DNA of 64,000 nucleotides from Butyrivibrio sp. (GTDB lineage Bacteria; Bacillota; Clostridia; Lachnospirales; Lachnospiraceae): NCBI GenBank assembly GCA_017615275.1, contig JAGAAO010000047.1, positions 161,397 to 225,396 of the forward strand, read 5' to 3'. Shown piece by piece: positions 26,426 to 34,328 of this stretch (position 1 is its first letter; each line of letters starts with the position of its first letter). The notes under the pieces were generated by a model. It saw only the letters and a program-made list of their open reading frames with translations, ran no database searches and was not told where the DNA came from. The position numbers and the translations under genes were made by a program.

Positions 26426-29073
26426 TGAGATTAAAGCTTCCGAATAAGTTCAAGTTCAGAATTATTTCTATGCTGCTGGTTATCGGACTTATTGCTGTAG
26501 CATTTATCAAGCCGATCCCTGTAACGGCTGTGTTTGATCCCGATAAAGCCATTACCTACAAGAATTTTGCGGCAAAGGTCAATGTTGAGAATTCGGTTCT
26601 GTTTATCGGAACTTACATTATTCATAAGGACGCACTTACAGATGAACTTTATGAGAAAGCTGCCGCATCCGGCAGCGAATCGGGGCAGGATAGAATTTAC
26701 TACAGATCTGAGCTTGCAGACGGGAAATGGTTTGAGACCGGAAATATCGTCAATGGAATAAGAGGAATTTCTGTTGAGGGTATCCCTGAATCTATTGATG
26801 TCATCAATTCGTTATATGTTACCTATTATGTGGGCTCTGACGGAGTTCTTAAGGATGCAAAGACTATGGCAGCCATTAATCCTTTTGATCTGCCGGATCC
26901 ATACGACCTTTCGACTCTTACTGAGCTTGAACCCATAAAAACACAATATACATATTCTGCATCAGCGAATGAGGTTGACCTGTCAGATTATTTGAATAAT
27001 AAGAACTCTCGTGATAACGGGACACTCAGGAGTGATGTTTATATCTATCAGATACTGTCAAGCTTCTTTTCTCTTGATCTTAGAGATGAGCAGACGAATA
27101 AACTGGACAAGCAGCTTCAGAATCTAAACAGCAACTATATATCGCTTAAGTCAGCCGGAAAGGAAGAAGAGGCAAAACTTGTCTACGACCTCATGAGCAA
27201 GGTTGATGCTACCAGAAGAGCCATAGTGATGAATAAATTATCTGAAGTTGATGAGAATCTGTTAAATGCACTATATGAATTGTGCAGTGGCAATCAGTAT
27301 ACGGTTTCCGGGGATTTTAAAGACTCTGAAAGTGAGGATATTACTGCATCCAACATTCAGAATATCAGGATAATGCAGGATTCTATCAGTTATAACGAGG
27401 AAGAATTAGATTTAGATGAAGACGAAGAAGACGATGAGGAAGATGAGGACGATGATGATGACGAGAGTGACGAAAAAGAAAAGGAAAGTCCTTTTAATGC
27501 AGATCCCGATCTTTTGGGTGCTATAGGAACCGCAATGTCAAACTGTAGCGAGAGCTACAACAAGCACTTGTCAAAAGCACTTGTAGACTCCGATGACCTA
27601 TTGGAGCATGTGATCTATGACTATGAAATGCAGGTAATTGAAAATGCCTCGGCATCAGGTTTAGGCGGTCCTATTACAAATTTAAAGCATGCGACCAATA
27701 TTCGGGACAACATAGTAAGCGATAAGGAAGGAGAACTGGAACTTCTTAAGAGTATCCTCCTATCGGAAGGAGCAGATAGGTATAGTGCAAAAGCAACAGC
27801 GGGAGTCAATCCCGAATATGCCACTTACACTTCCGAAGGAGCAAGAAAGAGCACTCTTGAGGAACAAAAAACTAAGGAGGAAGAAGCCAGAAGTCAGTTT
27901 CAGTACCTGATCGAAGCTATGAGGCAAAGAGGTGACCCGCCAAATGTACTTGAATATGTCAATGATAGGATCCGGTCTGCAGAAGAATTATTGAACAGAA
28001 TACCGGATGACGAATACAAAACATATTCCTCATCTTCGGTAAATGCACATATCGTGTGGCTTAAGGATGAAGCTAAGAGGATTATCGATTCAGATGAAAG
28101 CCTTAAGAGCAAACTCACGGAGCTTCAGGAGAAGAAAGAGGAGCTTCAGAAAAAGAGGGATCAATGCCTTGATAACAACGATCTATCCGGTGCAAAAGCA
28201 TATGATGCCAAGATTGCAGCCGTAGACCGGGATATTGCCGATGAGGGCGGCGAGGTTGAAAGTCTTGCAGAAGAACTTGTTGACAAAGCAGTTGTAAAAC
28301 TGGCTGATGATTCCGATGCAGATCTTTCAAGTGTTGCACAGACTCTGTCAGATATGGGAGCGGAAGATGCTCTTGATGAACTTCTTGAGAAAGCTGAGGA
28401 AAGCGGCGCATCGTCGGAGAACCTGGCAAGTATCCAAGATGCCAAGGACGCTCTCAGCAAACAAAACGATTCCGAAGATCAGAGCCGGAGCGAAGGTGGT
28501 GGCTCTGGCAACGGAAGCATTGATGCAAGCGCACTTCTTTTGCAGATGGAATCTCTATTTGGAAAAAGTCTTGATGAGATGGATGACAGAGAGTTGGCAA
28601 TAGCCGATGCAACCATGTCGAGAATTTCCAAAAACGGAATAACTCCTGCAGAGCAGCTTATAACGGTTATAACCAATAAGCTGGTTGATAAGAATAATAA
28701 ATATACCTATATGCAGTACAAGCTTAACAAAAGCATAGAATATATCTCTCTTTCAACTATATCTGATATTACAGAATACAGATACTTCTATGATGACAAT
28801 AAAATGACAGCGACTATGACTTACGGAATGAAGGTTTATATTTTCACACGCGGAAGCGATAAGGTGAGAAAACAAAGCGCGGAAGCTGAACCTGAAGCAA
28901 TTTCGACAAAAACTGTTTTTCAGAATAATGTTTATATTCCTGAGGCGGACGCAGATACATTTTTCATTTGTCAGGCTGAGTATATTTACAAAACAGACTA
29001 TGCGGTATGTCTGACAGGTTCTATGCAGAGTACAGTTGCGGAATATACAGAAGAACTTAAGCAGTTCTTTTAA
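26422..29073 (+). CDS. large secreted or membrane-anchored acidic coiled-coil protein
   Basis: An 883-residue protein that I do not recognise. It has an N-terminal hydrophobic segment (about 14-35, IISMLLVIGLIAVAFI) followed by IPVTAVFDP, so it may be secreted or stay anchored. A run of 25-30 nearly all Asp and Glu residues occurs at about 327-355. Long charged helices with coiled-coil character follow at about 470-700, then a beta-rich end. It overlaps the TolC-like gene in the ATGATGA junction, and the two are coupled. It may form a spacer or wall-spanning element next to the CIS; this is inference from position and composition. Confidence 0.7.
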   Translation: MMRLKLPNKFKFRIISMLLVIGLIAVAFIKPIPVTAVFDPDKAITYKNFAAKVNVENSVLFIGTYIIHKDALTDELYEKAAASGSESGQDRIYYRSELADGKWFETGNIVNGIRGISVEGIPESIDVINSLYVTYYVGSDGVLKDAKTMAAINPFDLPDPYDLSTLTELEPIKTQYTYSASANEVDLSDYLNNKNSRDNGTLRSDVYIYQILSSFFSLDLRDEQTNKLDKQLQNLNSNYISLKSAGKEEEAKLVYDLMSKVDATRRAIVMNKLSEVDENLLNALYELCSGNQYTVSGDFKDSESEDITASNIQNIRIMQDSISYNEEELDLDEDEEDDEEDEDDDDDESDEKEKESPFNADPDLLGAIGTAMSNCSESYNKHLSKALVDSDDLLEHVIYDYEMQVIENASASGLGGPITNLKHATNIRDNIVSDKEGELELLKSILLSEGADRYSAKATAGVNPEYATYTSEGARKSTLEEQKTKEEEARSQFQYLIEAMRQRGDPPNVLEYVNDRIRSAEELLNRIPDDEYKTYSSSSVNAHIVWLKDEAKRIIDSDESLKSKLTELQEKKEELQKKRDQCLDNNDLSGAKAYDAKIAAVDRDIADEGGEVESLAEELVDKAVVKLADDSDADLSSVAQTLSDMGAEDALDELLEKAEESGASSENLASIQDAKDALSKQNDSEDQSRSEGGGSGNGSIDASALLLQMESLFGKSLDEMDDRELAIADATMSRISKNGITPAEQLITVITNKLVDKNNKYTYMQYKLNKSIEYISLSTISDITEYRYFYDDNKMTATMTYGMKVYIFTRGSDKVRKQSAEAEPEAISTKTVFQNNVYIPEADADTFFICQAEYIYKTDYAVCLTGSMQSTVAEYTEELKQFF

Positions 29074-29094
29074 CAATGAGAAAGGATAGGGCAA

Positions 29095-29685
29095 ATGGCA
29101 GATTATCCGATAATTGCAGATGTAAGCCGGTTCATTCTTGATATTCTGCGAAAAGAGCTGTGTCCCGAGCCGATTCCTTCTCCGAACAATATTGAGATTT
29201 CATCTCCCGCAACACAGAACGTTGACTATCTTGTAGGACTTTATCTCTATGACATAGCGGAGAATACAGAAGTATCGCAACCAAGGAATATCCAAAGAGG
29301 AAGAGCACAACTTTCTAAGCCGCCACGACCATACGATCTTTACTATATGGTCTTTATAAACGGATCCGTTCAGATGGGGCTGAAGGATTCGGATATGCAG
29401 AAGGTCATAGGGAAAATAGCGCAGATACTGAATGATCACAGCTCAGTTCGTCCCAATGATCTTCAACCCTGGCTCGAAGTACAGGAACCTCCGATTGCAC
29501 TGTCTCAGGCGAAGATAGGTCTGGAGGAAAAAGAACGGGTTTGGCGGATGGTCAATAAACCATATCAGATCTGCCTTTTTTACAAGGCGTCACCCGTTTA
29601 TCTGTCAAGTGGCAAAGTTATCGAGACACATCGTGTTACGGATGCAAGCTTCAAAATTGAAATCCCGGGCGAAGAAGGAGGCTAA
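29095..29685 (+). CDS. Pvc16-type (DUF4255) CIS terminator/cap protein
   Basis: A 196-residue protein matching the Pvc16 N-terminal domain family found in extracellular contractile injection systems, which caps the tube and sheath at the distal end. Visible features are the opening IIADVSRFILDILRKEL, LYLYDIAENTEV, and the conserved RPYDLYYMVF. GAAAGGAT precedes ATG 29095. It starts the structural part of the locus. Confidence 0.88.
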   Translation: MADYPIIADVSRFILDILRKELCPEPIPSPNNIEISSPATQNVDYLVGLYLYDIAENTEVSQPRNIQRGRAQLSKPPRPYDLYYMVFINGSVQMGLKDSDMQKVIGKIAQILNDHSSVRPNDLQPWLEVQEPPIALSQAKIGLEEKERVWRMVNKPYQICLFYKASPVYLSSGKVIETHRVTDASFKIEIPGEEGG

Positions 29686-29687
29686 TT

Positions 29688-30500
29688 TTGGTGACTACCG
29701 TGATCTCAGCGAAGTTGACTCTGGCTGTTCGGCTTGTTGATACAACAACAGGAGCAGAACTGACAGAGACAGATATCAGGTTTTACTTTAACGAAGAACG
29801 TGTCTACCCGATGAGAGAAGGCACCGGCACCTACATATTCATAAACATGGGCAAAGAAGACTTTCTTATGCGGATATGTGCTTGTGGATATGATGATGTG
29901 GAACTTGATATAAATTTCGATACGCTGGATCCAAAGCTGCCTTTTAAAGATATTTTCCTGATGCCGTCAGAGAAAAACATAATAGGTGGAGCGGTGATTA
30001 AAATAAGCGGAAACCTTCCGGGACTTGAATTTATTGAGGCGATAGATCTAAGTCATCCGATAGCCGTATTTCAAGGCATGACAACAGGAAAGGATATCCC
30101 CATGATGAATCTTTTGCCCATGACTTTGGCAGGCGGAGTTGCACTTGATCCAGTGGCATATGCCATGCTTTCAAATGACCGGTTGCGCTACGAGGTCTTC
30201 ACAGTGCAGGAACAGGCCGATGTTACAAGTGTCATGCTAAAGACTCAGCTTAAATTCAAGCATGAGTTCAATGAAAAAATCTTTCGGATCATCTATGGAA
30301 GAGCAGGCCCTGAAGGCGATTTTATTTTAAAGGTAAGAGATGATGAGGATGTTCATGATTATCTTTTATTTTTCAGAGCAGGCGGTCGGGAATACATAAG
30401 ACCGATCGATTTCCATCTCGAGACCGGTGAGATTGATCTTACAAAGGGCTCAAAAGAACAAGTAACCTTGGAGGGAAAGGAAGAAGTAAAGGATGAGTGA
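29688..30500 (+). CDS. CIS-associated beta-rich protein of unknown role
   Basis: A 270-residue soluble protein, beta-rich at the N-terminus (LTLAVRLVDTTTGAEL, FYFNEERVYPM), resembling carboxypeptidase-regulatory-like or Ig-like modules. It has no signal or membrane helix. AAGGAGG at 29675-29681 supports either TTG 29688 or GTG 29691. Its position between the cap gene and the PAAR-like gene, with an eight-base overlap with the latter, makes it a likely particle component. I cannot name a family. Confidence 0.7.
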   Translation: MVTTVISAKLTLAVRLVDTTTGAELTETDIRFYFNEERVYPMREGTGTYIFINMGKEDFLMRICACGYDDVELDINFDTLDPKLPFKDIFLMPSEKNIIGGAVIKISGNLPGLEFIEAIDLSHPIAVFQGMTTGKDIPMMNLLPMTLAGGVALDPVAYAMLSNDRLRYEVFTVQEQADVTSVMLKTQLKFKHEFNEKIFRIIYGRAGPEGDFILKVRDDEDVHDYLLFFRAGGREYIRPIDFHLETGEIDLTKGSKEQVTLEGKEEVKDE

Positions 30501-30882
30501 ACTTGTAGTAGCAACAGGAATGTGTATGTGCACAATGGGAACAGCTCCGGCGCCTCTTAATGTTACAAATAACGCAAAGGTACTGGCGGACGGTAAACCT
30601 TGCGGAACTATAATCGACGCACAGGGACTTGCCAATGTGGGACCGTTTGGAATGTGCATTTCACTTGCTAATCCTGCGGTAGCTGCAGCAACTGCGGCGG
30701 CACTCGGTGTATTGACACCTCAGCCTTGTGTGCCTGCTGTGACCGGTACATGGATACCCACCAAGTCCAAAGTGCTGATAGAAGGTAAGCCATGTTTATC
30801 ATCCGATTGCAAAGCTGTGTGTGCATATGCGGGTTCACTGTCTGTAAGCTTCGCCGGACAGGTTAAGGCAACAGCAAACTGA
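30493..30882 (+). CDS. PAAR-like tip protein (DUF4280)
   Basis: A 129-residue DUF4280 protein. This family replaces classical PAAR proteins as the sharp tip on gp5/VgrG spikes. Family features include VVATGMCMCTMGTAPAPL, KVLADGKPCGTIID, FGMCISLANPAVAAATAAA, CVPAVTGTWIPTKSKVLIEG and a terminal CKAVCAYAG. Numerous cysteines could coordinate metal. It overlaps the preceding gene by eight bases. Confidence 0.92.
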   Translation: MSELVVATGMCMCTMGTAPAPLNVTNNAKVLADGKPCGTIIDAQGLANVGPFGMCISLANPAVAAATAAALGVLTPQPCVPAVTGTWIPTKSKVLIEGKPCLSSDCKAVCAYAGSLSVSFAGQVKATAN

Positions 30883-30908
30883 TTTTCTAAGAAAAGAGGT
30901 AAAAGTAT

Positions 30909-32606
30909 ATGGCAGAGTATTTATCACCGGGCGTATACGTTGAAGAATATGATAATTCTCCCAGAAGTATAGAAGGCGTCGGTACAAGTACAGCAGGCTT
31001 TATCGGACTTGCAGAAAAAGGTCCGGTCGAGGGAACTCCTCTTCTTGTAACCGGCATGAGAAGTTTCAAGCAGCAGTTTGGCGGTTTCCTCTCAGAATTC
31101 GGTTACGGAGAATACAGATTTCTTGCAAACAGTGTTGAGCAGTTCTTTGATAACGGCGGAACAAGATGCTACGTAATGAGAGTGGCTCCAAAAGATGCCA
31201 AGGCCGCAACAGCCCAAAAAGGAATGCTCACTGTAACGGCAAGCAGTCCCGGAACATGGGGCAACAAGATTCAGATAACAGTTTCAACAAACAAGAAGAG
31301 AAAAATTCAGCTCATAGAAAAGACGGATACAGGTTTTGTGGCAAAAAGTCTTGAGGGATTCAGAGAAGGCGATCTTGTTGAGTATGACGGAACATACACA
31401 AGGATCAAATCGATTTTTGACAGAGTTGTTACTTTTGAGGACGATATTCCGGATTCGGTTGTTGATACAGATATCATTCCACATTCTCTTATCTATCTTG
31501 TGACGATCGATATGTCAGTTCGTTACGGAGAAGATGTAGAGAACTACACGGAACTTTCTGTTAATACCCAGTCACCGAAGTTTATCGGTTCAAGGCTCGC
31601 AAGCAGTGACATTATCAAAGTCACGGTCGATCCTTTGGAAGCTCCGGAAAATCCAGTGTCGAACATTCTTGGCGAAGATGTTACCGATGGCGTATTTTTC
31701 TTGGATGGTGGTTCGGACGGATCCGTATCGAAGATCGATGCTTCTACATTTATAGGAGAAGATAACGGACCCGGTAAGCGCACAGGACTTCAGGCATTTG
31801 TTGAAAATAACATTGTCAGCATGATGGCTATTCCCGGCATTACAATCCCTGAGGTTGTAGTTGCACTTGTTGGTCACTGCGAGCTGCTTCGTAACCGCTT
31901 TGCAGTTCTTGATATGCCAAAAGATATGTACAAGACCGAAGATCTTATCGGATACAGACAAATGGTCGATTCAACCTATTGTGCAATGTATCATCCGTGG
32001 ATCAAGGCGTTTGACAGATCTTCCAACAAGCCGGATTTCATTCCTCCGTCGGGTGCGGTATGCGGTGTTTACTCAAGAACAGATATCGATCGCGGTGTTC
32101 ATAAAGCACCCGCTAATGAGGTCGTACTGTGTTCGGGACTTTCATTTAACTATACCAAGGATGAGCAGGATATCTTGAATCCTGAGGGCATTAACCTCAT
32201 CAGGTTCTTCCCCGGACAGGGCATACGAATCTGGGGCGCAAGAACGGCGTCAAGTAATTCAGCCTTTAAGTATGTCAATGTCAGAAGATTGTTCATCTTT
32301 GTTGAGGAGAGTATCAAGGTCAACACTAACTGGGTTGTATTCGAACCAAATGATGCAACTCTCTGGCAGAGAGTCAAGCTAACAATTTCCAACTTCCTTG
32401 ACGGGCTTTGGAGAAACGGAATGCTGGCAGGAGATAATGCTGCAGATTCCTATTTTGTAGAGATAGGACCATCTACCATGACCAAAGATGACATTATGAA
32501 CGGAAGACTAATCTGTAACATCGGTATAGCACCTTCGCGTCCCGCTGAATTCGTAATATTCAGAGTAACCCAACACACAGCGGAAGCAGGCGGAAGTGAA
32601 GAATAA
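30909..32606 (+). CDS. contractile tail sheath protein
   Basis: The 565-residue contractile sheath whose shortening drives the tube. The N-terminus YLSPGVYVEEYDNSPRSIEG and GTSTAGFIGLAEKGP, and FANxGGxR-like FFDNGGTRCYVMRV near residue 80, are classic. The C-terminal sheath domain ends with ADSYFVEIGPSTMTKDD and GRLICNIGIAPSRPAEFVIF. Only one sheath gene is present, unlike the three of PVC or Afp. AAAAGAGGTAAAAG precedes ATG 30909. Confidence 0.97.
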   Translation: MAEYLSPGVYVEEYDNSPRSIEGVGTSTAGFIGLAEKGPVEGTPLLVTGMRSFKQQFGGFLSEFGYGEYRFLANSVEQFFDNGGTRCYVMRVAPKDAKAATAQKGMLTVTASSPGTWGNKIQITVSTNKKRKIQLIEKTDTGFVAKSLEGFREGDLVEYDGTYTRIKSIFDRVVTFEDDIPDSVVDTDIIPHSLIYLVTIDMSVRYGEDVENYTELSVNTQSPKFIGSRLASSDIIKVTVDPLEAPENPVSNILGEDVTDGVFFLDGGSDGSVSKIDASTFIGEDNGPGKRTGLQAFVENNIVSMMAIPGITIPEVVVALVGHCELLRNRFAVLDMPKDMYKTEDLIGYRQMVDSTYCAMYHPWIKAFDRSSNKPDFIPPSGAVCGVYSRTDIDRGVHKAPANEVVLCSGLSFNYTKDEQDILNPEGINLIRFFPGQGIRIWGARTASSNSAFKYVNVRRLFIFVEESIKVNTNWVVFEPNDATLWQRVKLTISNFLDGLWRNGMLAGDNAADSYFVEIGPSTMTKDDIMNGRLICNIGIAPSRPAEFVIFRVTQHTAEAGGSEE

Positions 32607-32626
32607 TAAGAAAGGAGTCATAGAAT

Positions 32627-33127
32627 ATGGCTACTGGAGCATATGATAACGGTAAAGGTTCTGCCTATCCGTTAACCAAAATGAACTTCCTTGTGACGGT
32701 AGATACTATCGCGGGAACAGCAGCATTTTCGGAGGTTACAGGTATTGAGTCTACTGTTGATGTAATTGAGTTCAGACAAGGCAATAGCGGGTCACTTGCA
32801 ACTGTTAAGCTTCCGGGACTTGTAAAGCACGGTAACATCACACTCAAGATGGGCTATGTGATATCCAGTCCGTTTAAGACATGGGTTATGGATTGCGTTT
32901 CTGAGATGCGCGGACAGATTCCTCGTCAGAACGTAACCATTGAACTTATCGATATAAATTCGGGAGCACCTACGCAGGCGGTTGAATCATCTGTGGGACC
33001 TCGTCAGTGGACACTGACAAATGCCTTTGTGGTCAAATATTCGGCACCGGATCTTGATGCCAAGAACAGCGATATAGCAATTGAATCTGTTGAGATTGCT
33101 TATGAAGAGCTGATAATTCCAAACTAA
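32627..33127 (+). CDS. inner tube protein (gp19 / Pvc1 type)
   Basis: A 166-residue gp19-family tube protein that stacks into the channel inside the sheath. It shows YPLTKMNFLVTVD, FSEVTGIESTVDVIEFRQG, LPGLVKHGNITLKMG and the closing EIAYEELI. AAAGGAG precedes ATG 32627. Sheath followed by tube is the standard CIS order. Confidence 0.95.
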   Translation: MATGAYDNGKGSAYPLTKMNFLVTVDTIAGTAAFSEVTGIESTVDVIEFRQGNSGSLATVKLPGLVKHGNITLKMGYVISSPFKTWVMDCVSEMRGQIPRQNVTIELIDINSGAPTQAVESSVGPRQWTLTNAFVVKYSAPDLDAKNSDIAIESVEIAYEELIIPN

Positions 33128-33208
33128 CCAATTATTTTCTTTTATGGCGCAGGAAGTTTTTCCTGCGTCCCGTAAAGCAAATAAGACGTCAAAGGAGAAG
33201 ACAAGTAT

Positions 33209-33571
33209 ATGGAAACAGTATATGATTTTACACTTCCTAAGGGATACATGGACACATCGGGGCAGCTTCATTGTAAAGGGAAGATGCGTCTTGCAACTGC
33301 CGGAGATGAGATTTCGGCAACAAGAGACCCGAGAGTTCTCGCTAATCCTTCATATCTTACAATTGTTATCCTGAGTAAAGTTATCACACAACTGGAGGGA
33401 CTTGATGCTGTTACAGCGACCACTATAGAACAGCTTTTTACCGCAGATCTTGCTTACCTGCAGGACATATATCAGAGAGTCAACGACGTAGTTCCTCCGA
33501 CAATGCAATGCGTATGCCCCGACTGCGGCAAGACATTTGATGTGCCTCTAAATTTTACTCAGGAGGGATAA
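33209..33571 (+). CDS. CIS tail assembly protein with Cys motif
   Basis: A 120-residue protein of the kind annotated as phage tail assembly protein in eCIS clusters. It opens with DFTLPKGYMDTSGQLHCKG and continues with MRLATAGDEI and DPRVLANPSYL. The C-terminus has CVCPDCGKTFDVPL, which may bind metal. Probably a chaperone or baseplate adaptor. AAAGGAG precedes ATG 33209, and its own 3' end (CAGGAGGGATAA) supplies the ribosome binding site of the next gene. Confidence 0.82.
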   Translation: METVYDFTLPKGYMDTSGQLHCKGKMRLATAGDEISATRDPRVLANPSYLTIVILSKVITQLEGLDAVTATTIEQLFTADLAYLQDIYQRVNDVVPPTMQCVCPDCGKTFDVPLNFTQEG

Positions 33572-33573
33572 GA

Positions 33574-33771
33574 CTGTATCCAAAAGACGATCTCTACAGA
33601 GAAATGTCTTTTATCTCTTATTATTTTCACTGGGGACAGGATGAAGTCATGGCGCTGGACCACACAGAGAGGCGCCGCTGGTGCAAAGAGATATCGGAGA
33701 TAAATAAGAGTCTTAACCCCTCCAAAAAGAATAAAGAAAAGAACATTCTGGATATGAAAGCTACCGGATGA
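33574..33771 (+). CDS. DUF6760-like CIS miniprotein with a CTG start
   Basis: A 65-residue protein opening LYPKDDLYREMSFISYYFHW, then EVMALDHTERRRWCKEI. I recall this short family (DUF6760-like) from eCIS loci between the tail assembly protein and the second tube protein, exactly this position. The frame opens at CTG 33574, seven bases after AGGAGG (33561-33566). No in-frame ATG, GTG or TTG precedes the conserved part, so a CTG start is the best reading. The basic C-terminus (SKKNKEKN) is extra. Confidence 0.8.
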   Translation: MYPKDDLYREMSFISYYFHWGQDEVMALDHTERRRWCKEISEINKSLNPSKKNKEKNILDMKATG

Positions 33772-33792
33772 TCAATATAAGAGGGAGCTCAA

Positions 33793-34314
33793 ATGTCATA
33801 TATCAATACAAACAATAATGAATATAGAACTTCAAACAATCCAGTCACCGGCTTTAATTTCGTGATGGAAGTTGAACAGAAATACTTGCTGGCTCTTAAA
33901 TCAGTCAAAGCATTCAATATGGAAAATGAGTATGAATATATTCAGGAAGGCGGTGTGAACGACTTCGTTCATATGAGGAAAAAACCTGTAAGCAAGCCTG
34001 CGACCATTCAAGTGGAGAGATATATAGGAACCGACAGATTTTTCGATCCTCTTATTATCGGTAAAGAACTGAATTATCCGATCAATCTCTATCTGTACAG
34101 GAATGAAGGAAGGCGTGGAACTGTTGAAAATGAAAACGAATCACCTGCGCGAATATATATATTTACCGGATGCGTGGTTACCGGCAAGGATTATGGCGAA
34201 CTTAATGCAGAGCAGTCAAGCCTTGTAACGGAATCAATAACCATAGCCTTTCGTGAGTTGAGCGTGGTAAACAATCCTTCAACGCCGGATGAGGAGCGAC
34301 AAAAAATCAGATAA
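33793..34314 (+). CDS. second gp19-type tube / tube-initiator protein
   Basis: A 173-residue phage tail tube-family protein, distinct from the 32627 gene. It contains PVTGFNFVMEVEQKYLLALK, FVHMRKKPVSKPATIQVERY and a C-terminal AEQSSLVTESITIAFRELSV. In related systems the second tube protein forms the tube start on the baseplate. GAGGGAG precedes ATG 33793. Confidence 0.9.
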   Translation: MSYINTNNNEYRTSNNPVTGFNFVMEVEQKYLLALKSVKAFNMENEYEYIQEGGVNDFVHMRKKPVSKPATIQVERYIGTDRFFDPLIIGKELNYPINLYLYRNEGRRGTVENENESPARIYIFTGCVVTGKDYGELNAEQSSLVTESITIAFRELSVVNNPSTPDEERQKIR

Positions 34315-34328
34315 TAAGGAAATATAGT

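Noticed and set aside
27400-27490. GA-rich run as a DNA-level repeat
   Set aside because: It is explained by Asp/Glu codons in frame within the 26422 gene. The interest is in the protein, not a DNA repeat.
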